NCBI GenBank assembly: GCA_943329845.2
Contig: CALQFM020000040.1
Location: forward strand, 1-36,432
DNA length: 36,432 bases
Origin: Candidatus Kuenenia stuttgartensis
GTDB taxonomy: Bacteria; Pseudomonadota; Alphaproteobacteria; SMXS01
Reading direction: 5' to 3'
Shown here: positions 24,610 to 36,049 of the stretch, in pieces
Position numbering within the stretch: the stretch's first letter is position 1
Layout of the letters: each line of letters begins with the position of its first letter
The notes under the pieces: generated by a model
Databases searched by the model: none
The model's input: only the letters and a program-made list of their open reading frames with translations
What the model was told of the DNA's origin: nothing
Made by a program: the position numbers and the translations under genes

Positions 24610-25284
24610 GTGGACAGTTTTGAGTGGAACAAGATCGCGGGCGCGGTGCTGTTCGCGATGCTTGTTGTCATGGGCCTGCGCCAGGTCAACGAGATCGTGA
24701 ATCACGAACCGGAAGTGGCCGAGAAGGGCTGGCAGGTCCCCGGCGTCGAGGCGACCGTGACCGCGGGCGCCGAAGCGCCGAAGGAAGAGCCGCTGGCCGT
24801 GCTGCTCGCCAAGGGCAACGCCGACGACGGCGCCAAGGTGTTCAAGAAGTGCCTGGCCTGCCACAGCATCGAGAAGGGCGGCGCCAACAAGGTCGGTCCG
24901 AACCTCTACAACACTGTCGGCAATCATTTCGCCCACATGGAAGGCTTCGCCTATTCCGATGCGGTGAAGGGCCATGGCGGCACCTGGGGCTATGAGGAGC
25001 TCAATCACTGGCTGACCAGCCCGCGCGCCTATATCGCGGGCAACAAGATGGGCTTTGCCGGCCTGCCGGGCGCCCAGGACCGCGCCAACGTGATCCTGTA
25101 CCTGAAGGCCAACGCCGAGAACCCGCCGCCGCTGCCGGCCCCGCCGGCGGAAGCGCCCGCCGCGGCCCCGGCCGAAGGTGCTGCTCCGGCGGAAGGCGCC
25201 GCGCCCGCCGAAGGCGCTGCTCCGGCCGCTCCGGCGGAAGGTGCGGCTCCCGCCGCGCCGGCCGAGGCCGCGCCGCACGGCTGA
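24610..25284 (+). CDS. cycM: membrane-anchored cytochrome c (CycM type)
   Basis: 224 residues. An uncleaved N-terminal anchor (KIAGAVLFAMLVVMGLR, about 8-24) is followed by a periplasmic class I cytochrome c. Heme attachment is CLACH (Cys81, Cys84, His85); the likely sixth ligand is Met147 in NKMGFAG; GPNLYNTVG and an AYSDAVKG segment are typical of cytochrome c552/CycM, which shuttles electrons from the bc1 complex to aa3 oxidase. The last 50 residues are Ala/Pro/Glu-rich with repeated APAEGAAPAEG units, encoded by imperfect tandem DNA repeats, and are probably a flexible tail. Start codon is GTG at 24610. An intrinsic terminator follows. Confidence 0.92.
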   Translation: MDSFEWNKIAGAVLFAMLVVMGLRQVNEIVNHEPEVAEKGWQVPGVEATVTAGAEAPKEEPLAVLLAKGNADDGAKVFKKCLACHSIEKGGANKVGPNLYNTVGNHFAHMEGFAYSDAVKGHGGTWGYEELNHWLTSPRAYIAGNKMGFAGLPGAQDRANVILYLKANAENPPPLPAPPAEAPAAAPAEGAAPAEGAAPAEGAAPAAPAEGAAPAAPAEAAPHG

Positions 25285-25306
25285 GGCGACCAGCCACACC
25301 GGTATT

Positions 25307-25335
25307 AAAAGGGCTGCTCCGGCGGCCCTTTTTTT
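25307..25335 (+). terminator. intrinsic terminator after the cytochrome c gene
   Basis: AAAGGGCTGC-TCCG-GCGGCCCTTT forms a 10-bp stem (one G-U pair) with a four-base loop, followed by a run of T's to 25335. It separates cycM from the yej operon, which therefore needs its own promoter in 25336-25390. Confidence 0.88.
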
Positions 25336-25397
25336 GCGCCCGGTTGCGGGGGTGTTATATCTTGCGGGACGGGTTGGGACAGCGAGGCGAAATACCG

Positions 25398-27239
25398 ATG
25401 AAGAAAGCGATTCTGGCTGCGGCGCTGGTGCTGGCGAGCATGGTGCCGGCGATGGCGCAGCAGCCTGTCACGACCAGGACCGTCAACGCGCTGTCGCTGA
25501 TCGGCGAGCCGAAATACAAGCCCGGCTTTGACCATTTCGAGTTCGTCAACCCGAACGCGCCGAAGGGCGGCACCGCCCGCCTCAGCGTGGCGCCCGGCAC
25601 GTTCGATAGCCTGAACCCCTACATCGTCGCCGGCACGCCGCCGGCAGGCATTGGCCTCGTGTTCGAGAGCCTGACCCAGGACAGTATCGGCGAGGCGTCG
25701 ACGGCGTATGGCCTCATCGCCGAGAGCATCACCGTGCCGTCCGATCATTCCTGGGTGGAGTACGCGCTCAATCCGAAGGCGAAGTGGCATGACGGCAAGC
25801 CGATCACGCCCGAGGACGTGATCTTCTCGTTCAACACGCTGAAGGAGAAGGGCACGCCGTTCTGGGCCCAGTACTACCACAACGTGAAGAAAGCCGAGAA
25901 GACCGGGCCGCGGAAGGTGAAATTCACCTTCGACCAGGCCGGCAACCGCGAATTGCCCATGATCATGGGCCAGCTTCCCGTGCTGCCGAAGCACTACTGG
26001 CAGGGCCGCAAGTTCGACGCGCCGACCCAGGAGCCACCGCTGGGCAGCGGGCCGTACCGGATCGCCGACGTGAAACCCGGACGCTCCATCACCTATGAAC
26101 GGGTCAAGGACTACTGGGGCAACGACCTGCCGGTGAACAAGGGCTTCTACAACTTCGACCGCATCACCTACGAGTATTTCCAGGACGAGACCGTCGAGCT
26201 GGAGGCACTGAAGACCTACAAGTTCGACTTCATCAGCGAGAACACCGCCAAGACCTGGGCCACCCAGTACACGCCGGAGAGCTTCCCGGCGCTGAAGAGT
26301 GGCCTGGTGAAGAAGGAGGAGTTGCGCCACAAGAACCCGACCGGCATGCAGGCCTTCGCCTTCAACATCCGCCGCGACGTGTTCAAGGACGTCCGCGTGC
26401 GCCAGGCGCTGGGCCTGGCGTTCGATTTCGAGTGGACCAACAAGAACATGTTCTACGGCCAGTATACCCGGACGCAGAGCTTCTTCTCGAACTCGGACCT
26501 GGCCAGCAGCGGCCTGCCGTCGCCGGCCGAGCTGGCGCTGCTGGGCCCGCTCAAGGGAAAGGTTCCGGCAGCGGTGTTCACCCAGCCCTTCAAGGCGCCC
26601 GCCACCGACGGGACCGGCAATAATCGCGACAATCTGCGGCAGGCGGTCGCGCTGCTGCAGCAGGCCGGCTACGAGATCAAGGGCAAGGTGCTGGTCAACA
26701 AGCAGAGCGGCAAACCGTTGACGTTCGAAATCCTCAACGCCCAGCCGGCGTTCGAGCGGATCATGCTGCCCTATGTCGAAGCGCTGAAGAAGCTGGGCGT
26801 GGAGGCGAACATCCGCACCGTCGATCCGGCGCAGTACGAGCAGCGGATGAAGGACTTCGATTTCGACATGACGGTCGAAACCTTCCCCCAGTCGGAATCA
26901 CCCGGCAACGAGCAGCGCGAGTTCTGGAGTTCGGACGCGGCGGCGCGCGCCGGCAGCCGCAACATCATCGGCATCCGGAACCCGGCGGTCGACGCGCTGA
27001 TCGACAAGGTGATTTACGCGCCCGACCGCGCCGGCCTGGTAGCCGCCACGCGGGCGCTCGACCGGGTGCTGCTCAATAACTACTACGTCATTCCCATGTG
27101 GCACACGCGGGTGTTCCGCCTCGCCTACTGGGACAAGTTCGGCCGCCCGGACACCATGCCCGGGCAGCATCACGGGTTCCCGGTGATCTGGTGGCTCGAT
27201 CCTGCGAAGGACGCCGTGCTGAAGGCGAAAATGAAGTGA
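25398..27239 (+). CDS. yejA: oligopeptide ABC transporter substrate-binding protein, YejA type (first copy)
   Basis: 613 residues, family 5 extracellular solute-binding protein. Signal peptide MKKAILAAALVLASMVPAMA with AMA cleavage site. The mature protein starts with the YejA-type FDHFEFVNPNAPKGGTARLS, then GTFDSLNPYIV, KWHDGKPITPEDVIFSF, GSGPYRIADVKPGRSITYER, and VKDYWGNDLPVNKG. It captures peptides in the periplasm for the permease encoded downstream. In E. coli YejABEF imports peptides including microcin C, and in rhizobia and Brucella it protects against antimicrobial peptides. The ATG at 25398 has GAGG upstream. First gene of a five-gene operon with a second paralogue 46 bases downstream. 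Confidence 0.93.
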   Translation: MKKAILAAALVLASMVPAMAQQPVTTRTVNALSLIGEPKYKPGFDHFEFVNPNAPKGGTARLSVAPGTFDSLNPYIVAGTPPAGIGLVFESLTQDSIGEASTAYGLIAESITVPSDHSWVEYALNPKAKWHDGKPITPEDVIFSFNTLKEKGTPFWAQYYHNVKKAEKTGPRKVKFTFDQAGNRELPMIMGQLPVLPKHYWQGRKFDAPTQEPPLGSGPYRIADVKPGRSITYERVKDYWGNDLPVNKGFYNFDRITYEYFQDETVELEALKTYKFDFISENTAKTWATQYTPESFPALKSGLVKKEELRHKNPTGMQAFAFNIRRDVFKDVRVRQALGLAFDFEWTNKNMFYGQYTRTQSFFSNSDLASSGLPSPAELALLGPLKGKVPAAVFTQPFKAPATDGTGNNRDNLRQAVALLQQAGYEIKGKVLVNKQSGKPLTFEILNAQPAFERIMLPYVEALKKLGVEANIRTVDPAQYEQRMKDFDFDMTVETFPQSESPGNEQREFWSSDAAARAGSRNIIGIRNPAVDALIDKVIYAPDRAGLVAATRALDRVLLNNYYVIPMWHTRVFRLAYWDKFGRPDTMPGQHHGFPVIWWLDPAKDAVLKAKMK

Positions 27240-27285
27240 CGCGCAACATGGTGGCACCGGGCGACGATGCCGTTATGATCGTGGC

Positions 27286-29157
27286 ATGAGAGCCTTCGCC
27301 ACCGCCGCGTTCGCGGTCTTCCTGTCCATCGGCAGCGTGTTTGCCAATCTTGCTGGCGCCAGCCCGGCCGCGGCCGCGCCGGTCCATGGCCTGTCGGCGT
27401 TCGGCGCGCTGAAATATCAGCCGGATTTCAAGCATTTCGACTATGTGAACCCGCAGGCGCCCAAGGGCGGCACCATGGCGCTCTTGCCGGTTGGCGGAAA
27501 GACCACGTTCGACAGCCTCAACCCGTTCATCCTCGAGGGCACCGGCGCCGAGGGCATCGACGCTGACGACCCGCGCAGCCTGGTCTACGACTCGCTGATG
27601 GTCCGCGCCTACGACGAGCCCGACGCGGTCTATGGCCTGGTCGCCGAAAGCGCCGAGCTGGCGCCGGACCGAACCTGGGTGGTGTTCAACCTGCGCAAGC
27701 AGGCCAGGTGGCACGACGGCACGCCGATTACCGCCGCCGACGTGGCGTTCACCTTCAGGGCGCTGAAGGACAAGGGCCACCCGCGCTTCGCCGTGGTCCT
27801 CGCCGACGTGAAGGACGCGGTCGCGCTGTCGCCGTCGCAGGTGAAGTTCAGCTTCGACCCGAAGGGCGCGGTGCGCGACCTGCCGATGGTGGTCGCCCAG
27901 CTGCCGATCCTGTCGAAGGCGTGGTACACCAAGAACGAGTTCACCAAGCCCTCGCTGCAGCCGCCCTTGACCAGCGGGCCATACACGATCGGCAAGGTGG
28001 TGCCGGGACGGTCGGTAAGCTACGAGCGGGTCAAGGACTATTGGGGCAAGGACTTGCCGGTCAGTGTCGGCCGCATGAACTTCGACACCATCCGCCTCGA
28101 ATACTACCAGGACCGCGCCATCGCCATGGAGGCGTTCCTGGCCGGCGCCTACGACTTCCGCGAGGAGTTCACCTCGAAGACCTGGGCCACCGAATACAAG
28201 GGCCCCGGCATCGACCGGAAATGGATCCTGCGCGACACGCTGAAGGACAACCGGCCCTCGGGCGCCCAGTTCTTCTTCATCAATCTGCGCCGCGACAAGT
28301 TCAAGGACGTGCGGGTGCGCGAGGCTCTCGACCTCGCCTTTGATTTCGAATGGACCAACCGGGCGATCTTCTACGGCGCCTATGGCCGCACCAGCAGCGT
28401 GTTCGAGAATTCCGAATTGGCCGCCACCGGCATGCCCAGCCCGGCCGAGCTGGCGCTGCTGGAGCCGTACCGCAAGCAGCTGCCGCCGGGGGTTTTCGGC
28501 CCCGCGTTCGAGCCGCCGAAAAGCGACGGCCAGGGCGGCAACCGGGAGAATCTGCGCAAGGCCGTGACCCTGCTGCAGCAGGCCGGCTTCGTCATGAAGA
28601 ACGGCGTGCTGGCCGGCAAGGATGGCAAGCCGCTCACCCTTGAGATGCTGAACTACGAGCCCGGCTTCGAGCGGGTGCTGCTGCCCTATATGGAGAGCCT
28701 GAAGCGCATCGGCGTGCAGGGGGCCTTGCGCACGGTCGATCCGGCCCAGTACGAGCAGCGGGTCAAGGAGTTCGACTTCGACCTGACCATGGATCGCATC
28801 GCCTGGCCGAACACGCCGGGCGTGGAACAGCGCGCCTACTGGTCGTCGGCCGCGGCGGACGTGAAGGGCAGCTTCAACCTGGGCGGCATCAAGAACCCTG
28901 TAGTCGACGCCCTGATCCGGGCGATCCTGGAAGCGAAGGACCGCCCGGCACTGATCGCCGCGGCGCGGGCGCTCGACCGGGTTATCATGTTCAACCACTA
29001 CATGGTGCCGCAATACTACAAGGGTAGCCACACCATCGCCTGGTGGGACAAGTATGGCCGCCCCAAGGCGAAACCGCCGTTCGAGCGGGGCGTGCAGGAC
29101 CTGTGGTGGTACGACCCGGCCAAGGCCAAGGCGCTGGCCGCCGCGCGGGGACGCTGA
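27286..29157 (+). CDS. yejA2: oligopeptide ABC transporter substrate-binding protein, YejA type (second copy)
   Basis: 623 residues, clearly paralogous to the preceding gene: the same order of blocks ([82 protein letters not shown]) and a signal peptide ending SPAAAA. The two proteins differ in loops, so they probably have different peptide ranges while sharing one permease, as in Sinorhizobium yejA1A2BEF. The stop overlaps the ATG of the permease gene (TGATG). Confidence 0.92.
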   Translation: MRAFATAAFAVFLSIGSVFANLAGASPAAAAPVHGLSAFGALKYQPDFKHFDYVNPQAPKGGTMALLPVGGKTTFDSLNPFILEGTGAEGIDADDPRSLVYDSLMVRAYDEPDAVYGLVAESAELAPDRTWVVFNLRKQARWHDGTPITAADVAFTFRALKDKGHPRFAVVLADVKDAVALSPSQVKFSFDPKGAVRDLPMVVAQLPILSKAWYTKNEFTKPSLQPPLTSGPYTIGKVVPGRSVSYERVKDYWGKDLPVSVGRMNFDTIRLEYYQDRAIAMEAFLAGAYDFREEFTSKTWATEYKGPGIDRKWILRDTLKDNRPSGAQFFFINLRRDKFKDVRVREALDLAFDFEWTNRAIFYGAYGRTSSVFENSELAATGMPSPAELALLEPYRKQLPPGVFGPAFEPPKSDGQGGNRENLRKAVTLLQQAGFVMKNGVLAGKDGKPLTLEMLNYEPGFERVLLPYMESLKRIGVQGALRTVDPAQYEQRVKEFDFDLTMDRIAWPNTPGVEQRAYWSSAAADVKGSFNLGGIKNPVVDALIRAILEAKDRPALIAAARALDRVIMFNHYMVPQYYKGSHTIAWWDKYGRPKAKPPFERGVQDLWWYDPAKAKALAAARGR

Positions 29158-30278
29158 TGGCCGCCTATATTTTGCGCCGCCTGCTGCTGATCATCCCGAC
29201 CCTGCTCGGCATCCTGGTGATCAACTTCGCCATCGTGCAGGTGGCGCCGGGCGGCCCGGTGGAGCAGATGATCGCCCAGATCACCGGCACCGACGCAGGC
29301 TCGACCGCGCGCCTGGGCGGCGGCACCGGCGGCGACCTGGGCTCGGCCGCGCGCCAGGCCGACGTGGCCGGGCAGGGTGCCGGCGCCGACGTGAAATACC
29401 GCGGCGCGCAGGGTCTCGATCCGGCGCTGATCGCCCGCATCGAGAAGCAGTTCGGCTTCGACAAGCCGGCCCATGAACGCTTCTTCATCATGGTGCGCGA
29501 CTACGCGACCTTCAATTTCGGCGAGAGCTTCTTCAAGGGCCGGCCGGTGATCGACCTGATCCTCGACAAGCTGCCGGTGTCGATCACGCTCGGGCTGTGG
29601 ACCACGCTGATCGTCTACCTGGTATCGATCCCGCTCGGCATCCGCAAGGCGGTGCGCGACGGCACCCGCTTCGACACCTGGACCAGCGCGGCGATCATCG
29701 TCGGCTACGCCATCCCCGGCTTCCTGTTCGCGGTGCTGCTGATCGTGCTGTTCGCGGGCGGCAGCTACTGGGACATCTTCCCGCTCCGAGGACTGACGTC
29801 GGACAACTGGGACCAGCTGACCTGGTTCGGCAAGACCCTGGACTACCTGTGGCACATCTGCCTGCCGGTCCTCGCCATGACAATCGGCGGCTTCGCCAGC
29901 CTGACCATGCTGACCAAGAACTCGTTCCTCGACGAGATCAACAAGCAGTACGTGATGACGGCCCGCGCCAAGGGCCTGACCGAGCACCGGGTGCTCTACG
30001 GGCACGTGTTCCGCAATGCCATGCTCATCGTCATCGCCGGGTTCCCGGGCCTGTTCGTCGCCGTGCTGTTCGGCAACTCGCTGCTGATCGAATACATTTT
30101 CTCGCTCGACGGGCTGGGCCTGCTGACCTTCGAGGCGCTGATCCAGCGCGACTATCCGATCATGTTCGGCTCGCTCTACGTGTTCACCCTGATCGGCCTG
30201 ATCATGAAGCTGGTCGGCGACCTCACCTATGTGTGGGTCGACCCGCGCATCGACTTCGCCACGCGGGATGTCGGATGA
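29157..30278 (+). CDS. yejB: peptide ABC transporter permease YejB
   Basis: 373-residue inner-membrane permease of the DppB/OppB type with a first TM at about 5-27 ([20 protein letters not shown]), a long periplasmic segment, and five more TM segments. The YejB-specific glycine/alanine-rich insert (about 45-85) comes before [16 protein letters not shown]. The EAA coupling loop is [22 protein letters not shown]. The ATG overlaps the upstream binding-protein stop, and the stop overlaps yejE (ATGA), so the operon is translationally coupled. Confidence 0.94.
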   Translation: MAAYILRRLLLIIPTLLGILVINFAIVQVAPGGPVEQMIAQITGTDAGSTARLGGGTGGDLGSAARQADVAGQGAGADVKYRGAQGLDPALIARIEKQFGFDKPAHERFFIMVRDYATFNFGESFFKGRPVIDLILDKLPVSITLGLWTTLIVYLVSIPLGIRKAVRDGTRFDTWTSAAIIVGYAIPGFLFAVLLIVLFAGGSYWDIFPLRGLTSDNWDQLTWFGKTLDYLWHICLPVLAMTIGGFASLTMLTKNSFLDEINKQYVMTARAKGLTEHRVLYGHVFRNAMLIVIAGFPGLFVAVLFGNSLLIEYIFSLDGLGLLTFEALIQRDYPIMFGSLYVFTLIGLIMKLVGDLTYVWVDPRIDFATRDVG

Positions 30279-31344
30279 CCGGACAGCCCGCCGCCCGCCG
30301 CGTCCTGTTCTGGAAGATGACCCCGCTGGGCGAGCGGCGCTGGACCGTGTTCAAGCGCAACCGGCGCGGCTACTGGTCGCTGTGGGTGTTCGGGGTACTG
30401 TTCGTCCTGTCGCTGTTCGCCGAGTTCATCGCCAACGAGCGGCCGCTGGTGCTCGAGTACAAGAACGAGCTCTATTTTCCGGTGGTGAAGGATTATCCCG
30501 AGACCGAGTTCGGCGGCTTCTTCGAGACCCCGACCGACTACCGCGATCCCTTCGTCCAGAACCTGATCATGGAAAGCGGCGGCTGGATCGTCTGGCCGCT
30601 GATCCCCTACAGCCAGAATACCATCAACCGCAACATCCCGGTGCCGGCGCCCGCGCCGCCGAGCTGGGACAACCCGCTGGGCACCGACGACCAGGCGCGC
30701 GACGTGGCGGCGCGGGTCATCTACGGCTTCCGCATCTCGGTGCTGTTCGGCCTGCTGCTGACCGTGTTCTCGTCGATCATCGGTGTGTGGGCGGGTGCCG
30801 TGCAGGGCTATTTCGGCGGCAAGATCGACCTGGCCGGCCAGCGCTTCATCGAGATCTGGGGCGGCCTGCCCGAGCTGTTCATGCTCATCATCCTGGCCAG
30901 CATCGTCACCCCCAATTTCTGGTGGCTGCTGGGCATCATGGTGCTGTTCCGCTGGACCAGCCTGGTCGACGTGGTCCGCGCCGAGTTCCTGCGTGCCCGC
31001 AACTTCGACTATGTCCGCGCCGCCCGCGCGCTCGGCCTGGGCGACGGCCGGATCATGGTCAAGCACGTACTGCCCAACGCCATGGTGGCGACGCTCACCT
31101 TCATGCCGTTCATCCTCAACGGCTCGATCACCACGCTGACGGCGCTCGACTTTCTCGGCTTCGGCCTGCCGCCGGGCTCGGCGTCGCTGGGCGAGCTGCT
31201 GAAGCAGGGCAAGAACAACCTGCAGGCGCCGTGGCTCGGCATCTCGGCGTTCCTGGTGCTGGCCTTCATGCTGTCGTTGCTGATCTTCATCGGCGAGGCG
31301 GTGCGCGACGCGTTCGATCCGCGCAAGACCGTGGGCGGGCGCAA

Positions 31345-31348
<4 letters not shown>
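30275..31348 (+). CDS. yejE: peptide ABC transporter permease YejE
   Basis: 357-residue DppC/OppC-type permease. An N-terminal cytoplasmic segment ([15 protein letters not shown]) leads into TM1. The large periplasmic loop includes [20 protein letters not shown], a block characteristic of YejE, then [22 protein letters not shown]2-TM6, and the coupling loop [20 protein letters not shown]. It heterodimerises with YejB. Start and stop both overlap neighbours as ATGA. Confidence 0.95.
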
Positions 31349-32967
<1,619 letters not shown>

Positions 32968-32981
32968 CGCGCAGGTGGACT

Positions 32982-33830
32982 CTAGACCAACCGCCTGATC
33001 GCCGTGATCGGCGTCGGGTTCTTCTTGGCGATTTCGGCGACCACGTAGCGCAGCGGGTGCGGCGAGACCATCATGTCCCAGGCGTTGGCGTGGAGCAGCA
33101 CGCCGTCATCGATCACCAAACCCACATGGCCCGGAAAGAACACCAGGTCGCCGCGCCGGGCGAGGCGGGCGTCGGGCTCGACGGCTTCGCCCAGGCCGGC
33201 GGCCTGCATGTCGCTGTCGCGGGGACAGTTGAGGATGCCGGCGAAGCGCAGCGAGGTCTGCACCAGTCCCGAGCAGTCCAGCCCCATGCTGGTGTTGCCG
33301 CCCCACAGATAGGGCACGCCGATGAAGCGGATGGCGGTGGTCAGATAGTCGGCTTCCACCTCGTCCACGGGCTTCAGATGCCCGGTAAAGATGTAGCCGC
33401 CGCCGTCGATGCCGGTGAATTCGCCTTCGTCGCCGGTGGCAGCGACGGTCACGCCCAAGCTGGCGGCGCCCAGCACCGGGGACTTCAGGTCGGCATTGCG
33501 GTAGATGAAGGTGCGCAGCGCGGCCACCTTGTGGGTCGCCTCGGGGCCGGGCTCGCCCAGGGCCACGCTCGGCATGTAGCCCACATAACCATCGGCGGCG
33601 AGCTGGCACCAGGACCAGCCGCCCTTCTCCTCATAGACGGTGACCGCCTCGCCCATCAGCGCCTCGGTCAGCCGGCCGGAGGCGGTGTCCGGCAGCTTGT
33701 GCAGCGGCGCGTAGGGCAGCCGCACCTGCTTCGGCACGCCTTTGGCGTAGCTGGCGACCTTGATCGCCGAACGCAGGTAATCTGCCGCGAGATCCTCGCG
33801 GGCTGGCGTGATGCGGGGGTCGCCCTTCAT
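32982..33830 (-). CDS. NlpC/P60 family cell-wall hydrolase with SH3 domains
   Basis: 282 residues. An N-terminal bacterial SH3-like region (about 28-155, GYVGYMPSVALG and similar strands) is followed by an NlpC/P60 (C40) peptidase domain. Catalytic Cys186 is in LDCSGLVQ, His235 in FPGHVGLV and the third residue near His247 in LLHANAW. Such enzymes cleave peptidoglycan stem peptides (gamma-D-Glu-diaminopimelate type). No signal peptide is seen, so it acts either on recycled muropeptides in the cytoplasm or is exported another way. I use ATG 33830; a TTG two codons earlier is possible. It lies 13 bases after the MarR-like gene, probably one operon. Confidence 0.88.
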   Translation of the reverse strand: MKGDPRITPAREDLAADYLRSAIKVASYAKGVPKQVRLPYAPLHKLPDTASGRLTEALMGEAVTVYEEKGGWSWCQLAADGYVGYMPSVALGEPGPEATHKVAALRTFIYRNADLKSPVLGAASLGVTVAATGDEGEFTGIDGGGYIFTGHLKPVDEVEADYLTTAIRFIGVPYLWGGNTSMGLDCSGLVQTSLRFAGILNCPRDSDMQAAGLGEAVEPDARLARRGDLVFFPGHVGLVIDDGVLLHANAWDMMVSPHPLRYVVAEIAKKNPTPITAIRRLV

Positions 33831-33843
33831 GGGCAAGGCCGTG

Positions 33844-34191
33844 TCAGGCGTCGTAGCCTGCCGTGACGATGATATCCGACAGCTGGCCCAGATAGTTCGA
33901 GCCGCGCGGCGTCCGGTCGATCAGTACGTTGCGCTTGTCGGTCATGTCGCGCCGGCGTTTCAGCAGGCCCAGCCTGCCGAGCGTGTCCAGCGCCCGCGTC
34001 ACCACCGGCTTGGTGATATCCAGCTCGGCGGCGAGACCGCGCACCGTGTGCGGGCCAGGATTGAGATAGACGGTAAGCAGGATCGCCATCTGACGGGATG
34101 TCAGATCGTGGGTTTCCTCGCCTCGAACCAGCGTGCTTACGGTGTTCAGCCAAAGGCTCAGGGCCTGGTGATTTGTGAGTTGTAAGGTCAT
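33844..34191 (-). CDS. MarR-family transcriptional regulator
   Basis: 115 residues, a short winged-helix protein. The recognition helix lies in GPHTVRGLAAELDITKPVVTRALDTLGRLGLL, and the wing is KRRRDMTDKRNVLIDRTPRG. The length is at the low end for MarR proteins because the dimerisation helices are short. Its place as first gene ahead of the NlpC/P60 gene suggests it controls that gene or itself. The promoter would be in the 50-base gap to the aminopeptidase stop. Ligand unknown. Confidence 0.82.
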   Translation of the reverse strand: MTLQLTNHQALSLWLNTVSTLVRGEETHDLTSRQMAILLTVYLNPGPHTVRGLAAELDITKPVVTRALDTLGRLGLLKRRRDMTDKRNVLIDRTPRGSNYLGQLSDIIVTAGYDA

Positions 34192-34241
34192 AGAAAGAGT
34201 ATCGGTTTCCGGTCTTTGATTACAAGCGCCCCCGCAACAAT

Positions 34242-35654
<1,413 letters not shown>

Positions 35655-35835
35655 TGTGAATCCGGTCGTCCCGTATGTAATGCACCGGCAGCGGCGGGCC
35701 AAGCGCGCAGAGATTTGGTGAAAATGTGGGCTTGGGCGCCGATATGATTAAAAATTGCACAATCCTTGCCCATGGATTGGCCGGTCCAGCGCGCCACCAG
35801 CTTTTTGCAGGTGCGAAACCGTGCAATTGCCCCGC

Positions 35836-35852
35836 TGGCACGGGAGTTGCTT
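35836..35852 (+). promoter_or_regulatory. sigma-54 (RpoN) promoter
   Basis: TGGCACGGGAGTTGCTT matches the -24/-12 consensus TGGCAC-N5-TTGC at every defined base; GG at 35837-35838 and GC at 35849-35850 are separated by the required 10 bases. Transcription should start near 35862, a few bases before the riboswitch. Sigma-54 promoters need an enhancer-binding activator such as NtrC; I see no convincing NtrC site, only AATTGCAC (35753-35760) facing GTGCAATT (35821-35828). Confidence 0.8.
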
Positions 35853-35867
35853 ATTAACCAGCACAGG

Positions 35868-35970
35868 GCGGCTAGGGTTCCGGCGCGGCGCTCCGCGCGA
35901 CTGGTCCGAGAGCCGCCGCTCGTCCGGTGAACAGCGGCCGAGTACACGGCGGGACAAAAGCCCGGGAGGT
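35868..35970 (+). ncRNA. guanidine-I (ykkC) riboswitch aptamer
   Basis: The invariant blocks of the ykkC class are present in order: CTAGGGTTCCGGCG (35872-35885), ACTGGTCCGAGAGC (35900-35913), and ACACGGCGGGACAAAAGCCC (35944-35963), followed by GGGAGG. This RNA class binds guanidinium and turns on export, carboxylase or uptake genes. Here it leads into an ABC substrate-binding protein gene, as in the urea-carboxylase-associated transporter operons that are now understood as guanidine utilisation systems. Confidence 0.93.
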
Positions 35971-35982
35971 CACCATGATGCT

Positions 35983-36045
35983 GGGATTGGCATCATACCT
36001 GCGGCCTCGCCAATCCTCGGATCAGCACTCGTTTTGGAGGATTGG
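35983..36045 (+). promoter_or_regulatory. candidate SD-sequestering expression platform of the riboswitch
   Basis: Three segments can pair in two exclusive ways. A (GGATTGGC, 35984-35991) is complementary to B (GCCAATCC, 36009-36016). B extended (CCAATCCTC, 36010-36018) is also complementary over 9 bases to C (GAGGATTGG, 36037-36045), which contains the Shine-Dalgarno sequence of the solute-binding protein gene. A-B pairing frees the ribosome site; B-C pairing hides it. No T-run follows either stem, so translational control is favoured over termination. Inferred from complementarity only. Confidence 0.5.
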
Positions 36046-36049
36046 GACT

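Noticed and set aside
25150-25270. Tandem DNA repeats at the 3' end of the cytochrome c gene as a CRISPR-like or independent repeat
   Set aside because: They are in-frame Ala/Pro/Glu codon repeats within the coding sequence, without spacers.
27088-29031. A 647-codon minus-strand frame opposite the second yejA gene
   Set aside because: Shadow of a well-supported gene with a signal peptide and family blocks; no protein-like motifs of its own. The same holds for 31009-32946 opposite yejF.
35753-35828. AATTGCAC and GTGCAATT facing each other upstream of the sigma-54 promoter as an NtrC enhancer site
   Set aside because: The half-sites are 60 bases apart and do not form the TGCACC-N5-GGTGCA arrangement; kept only as a remark in the promoter entry.
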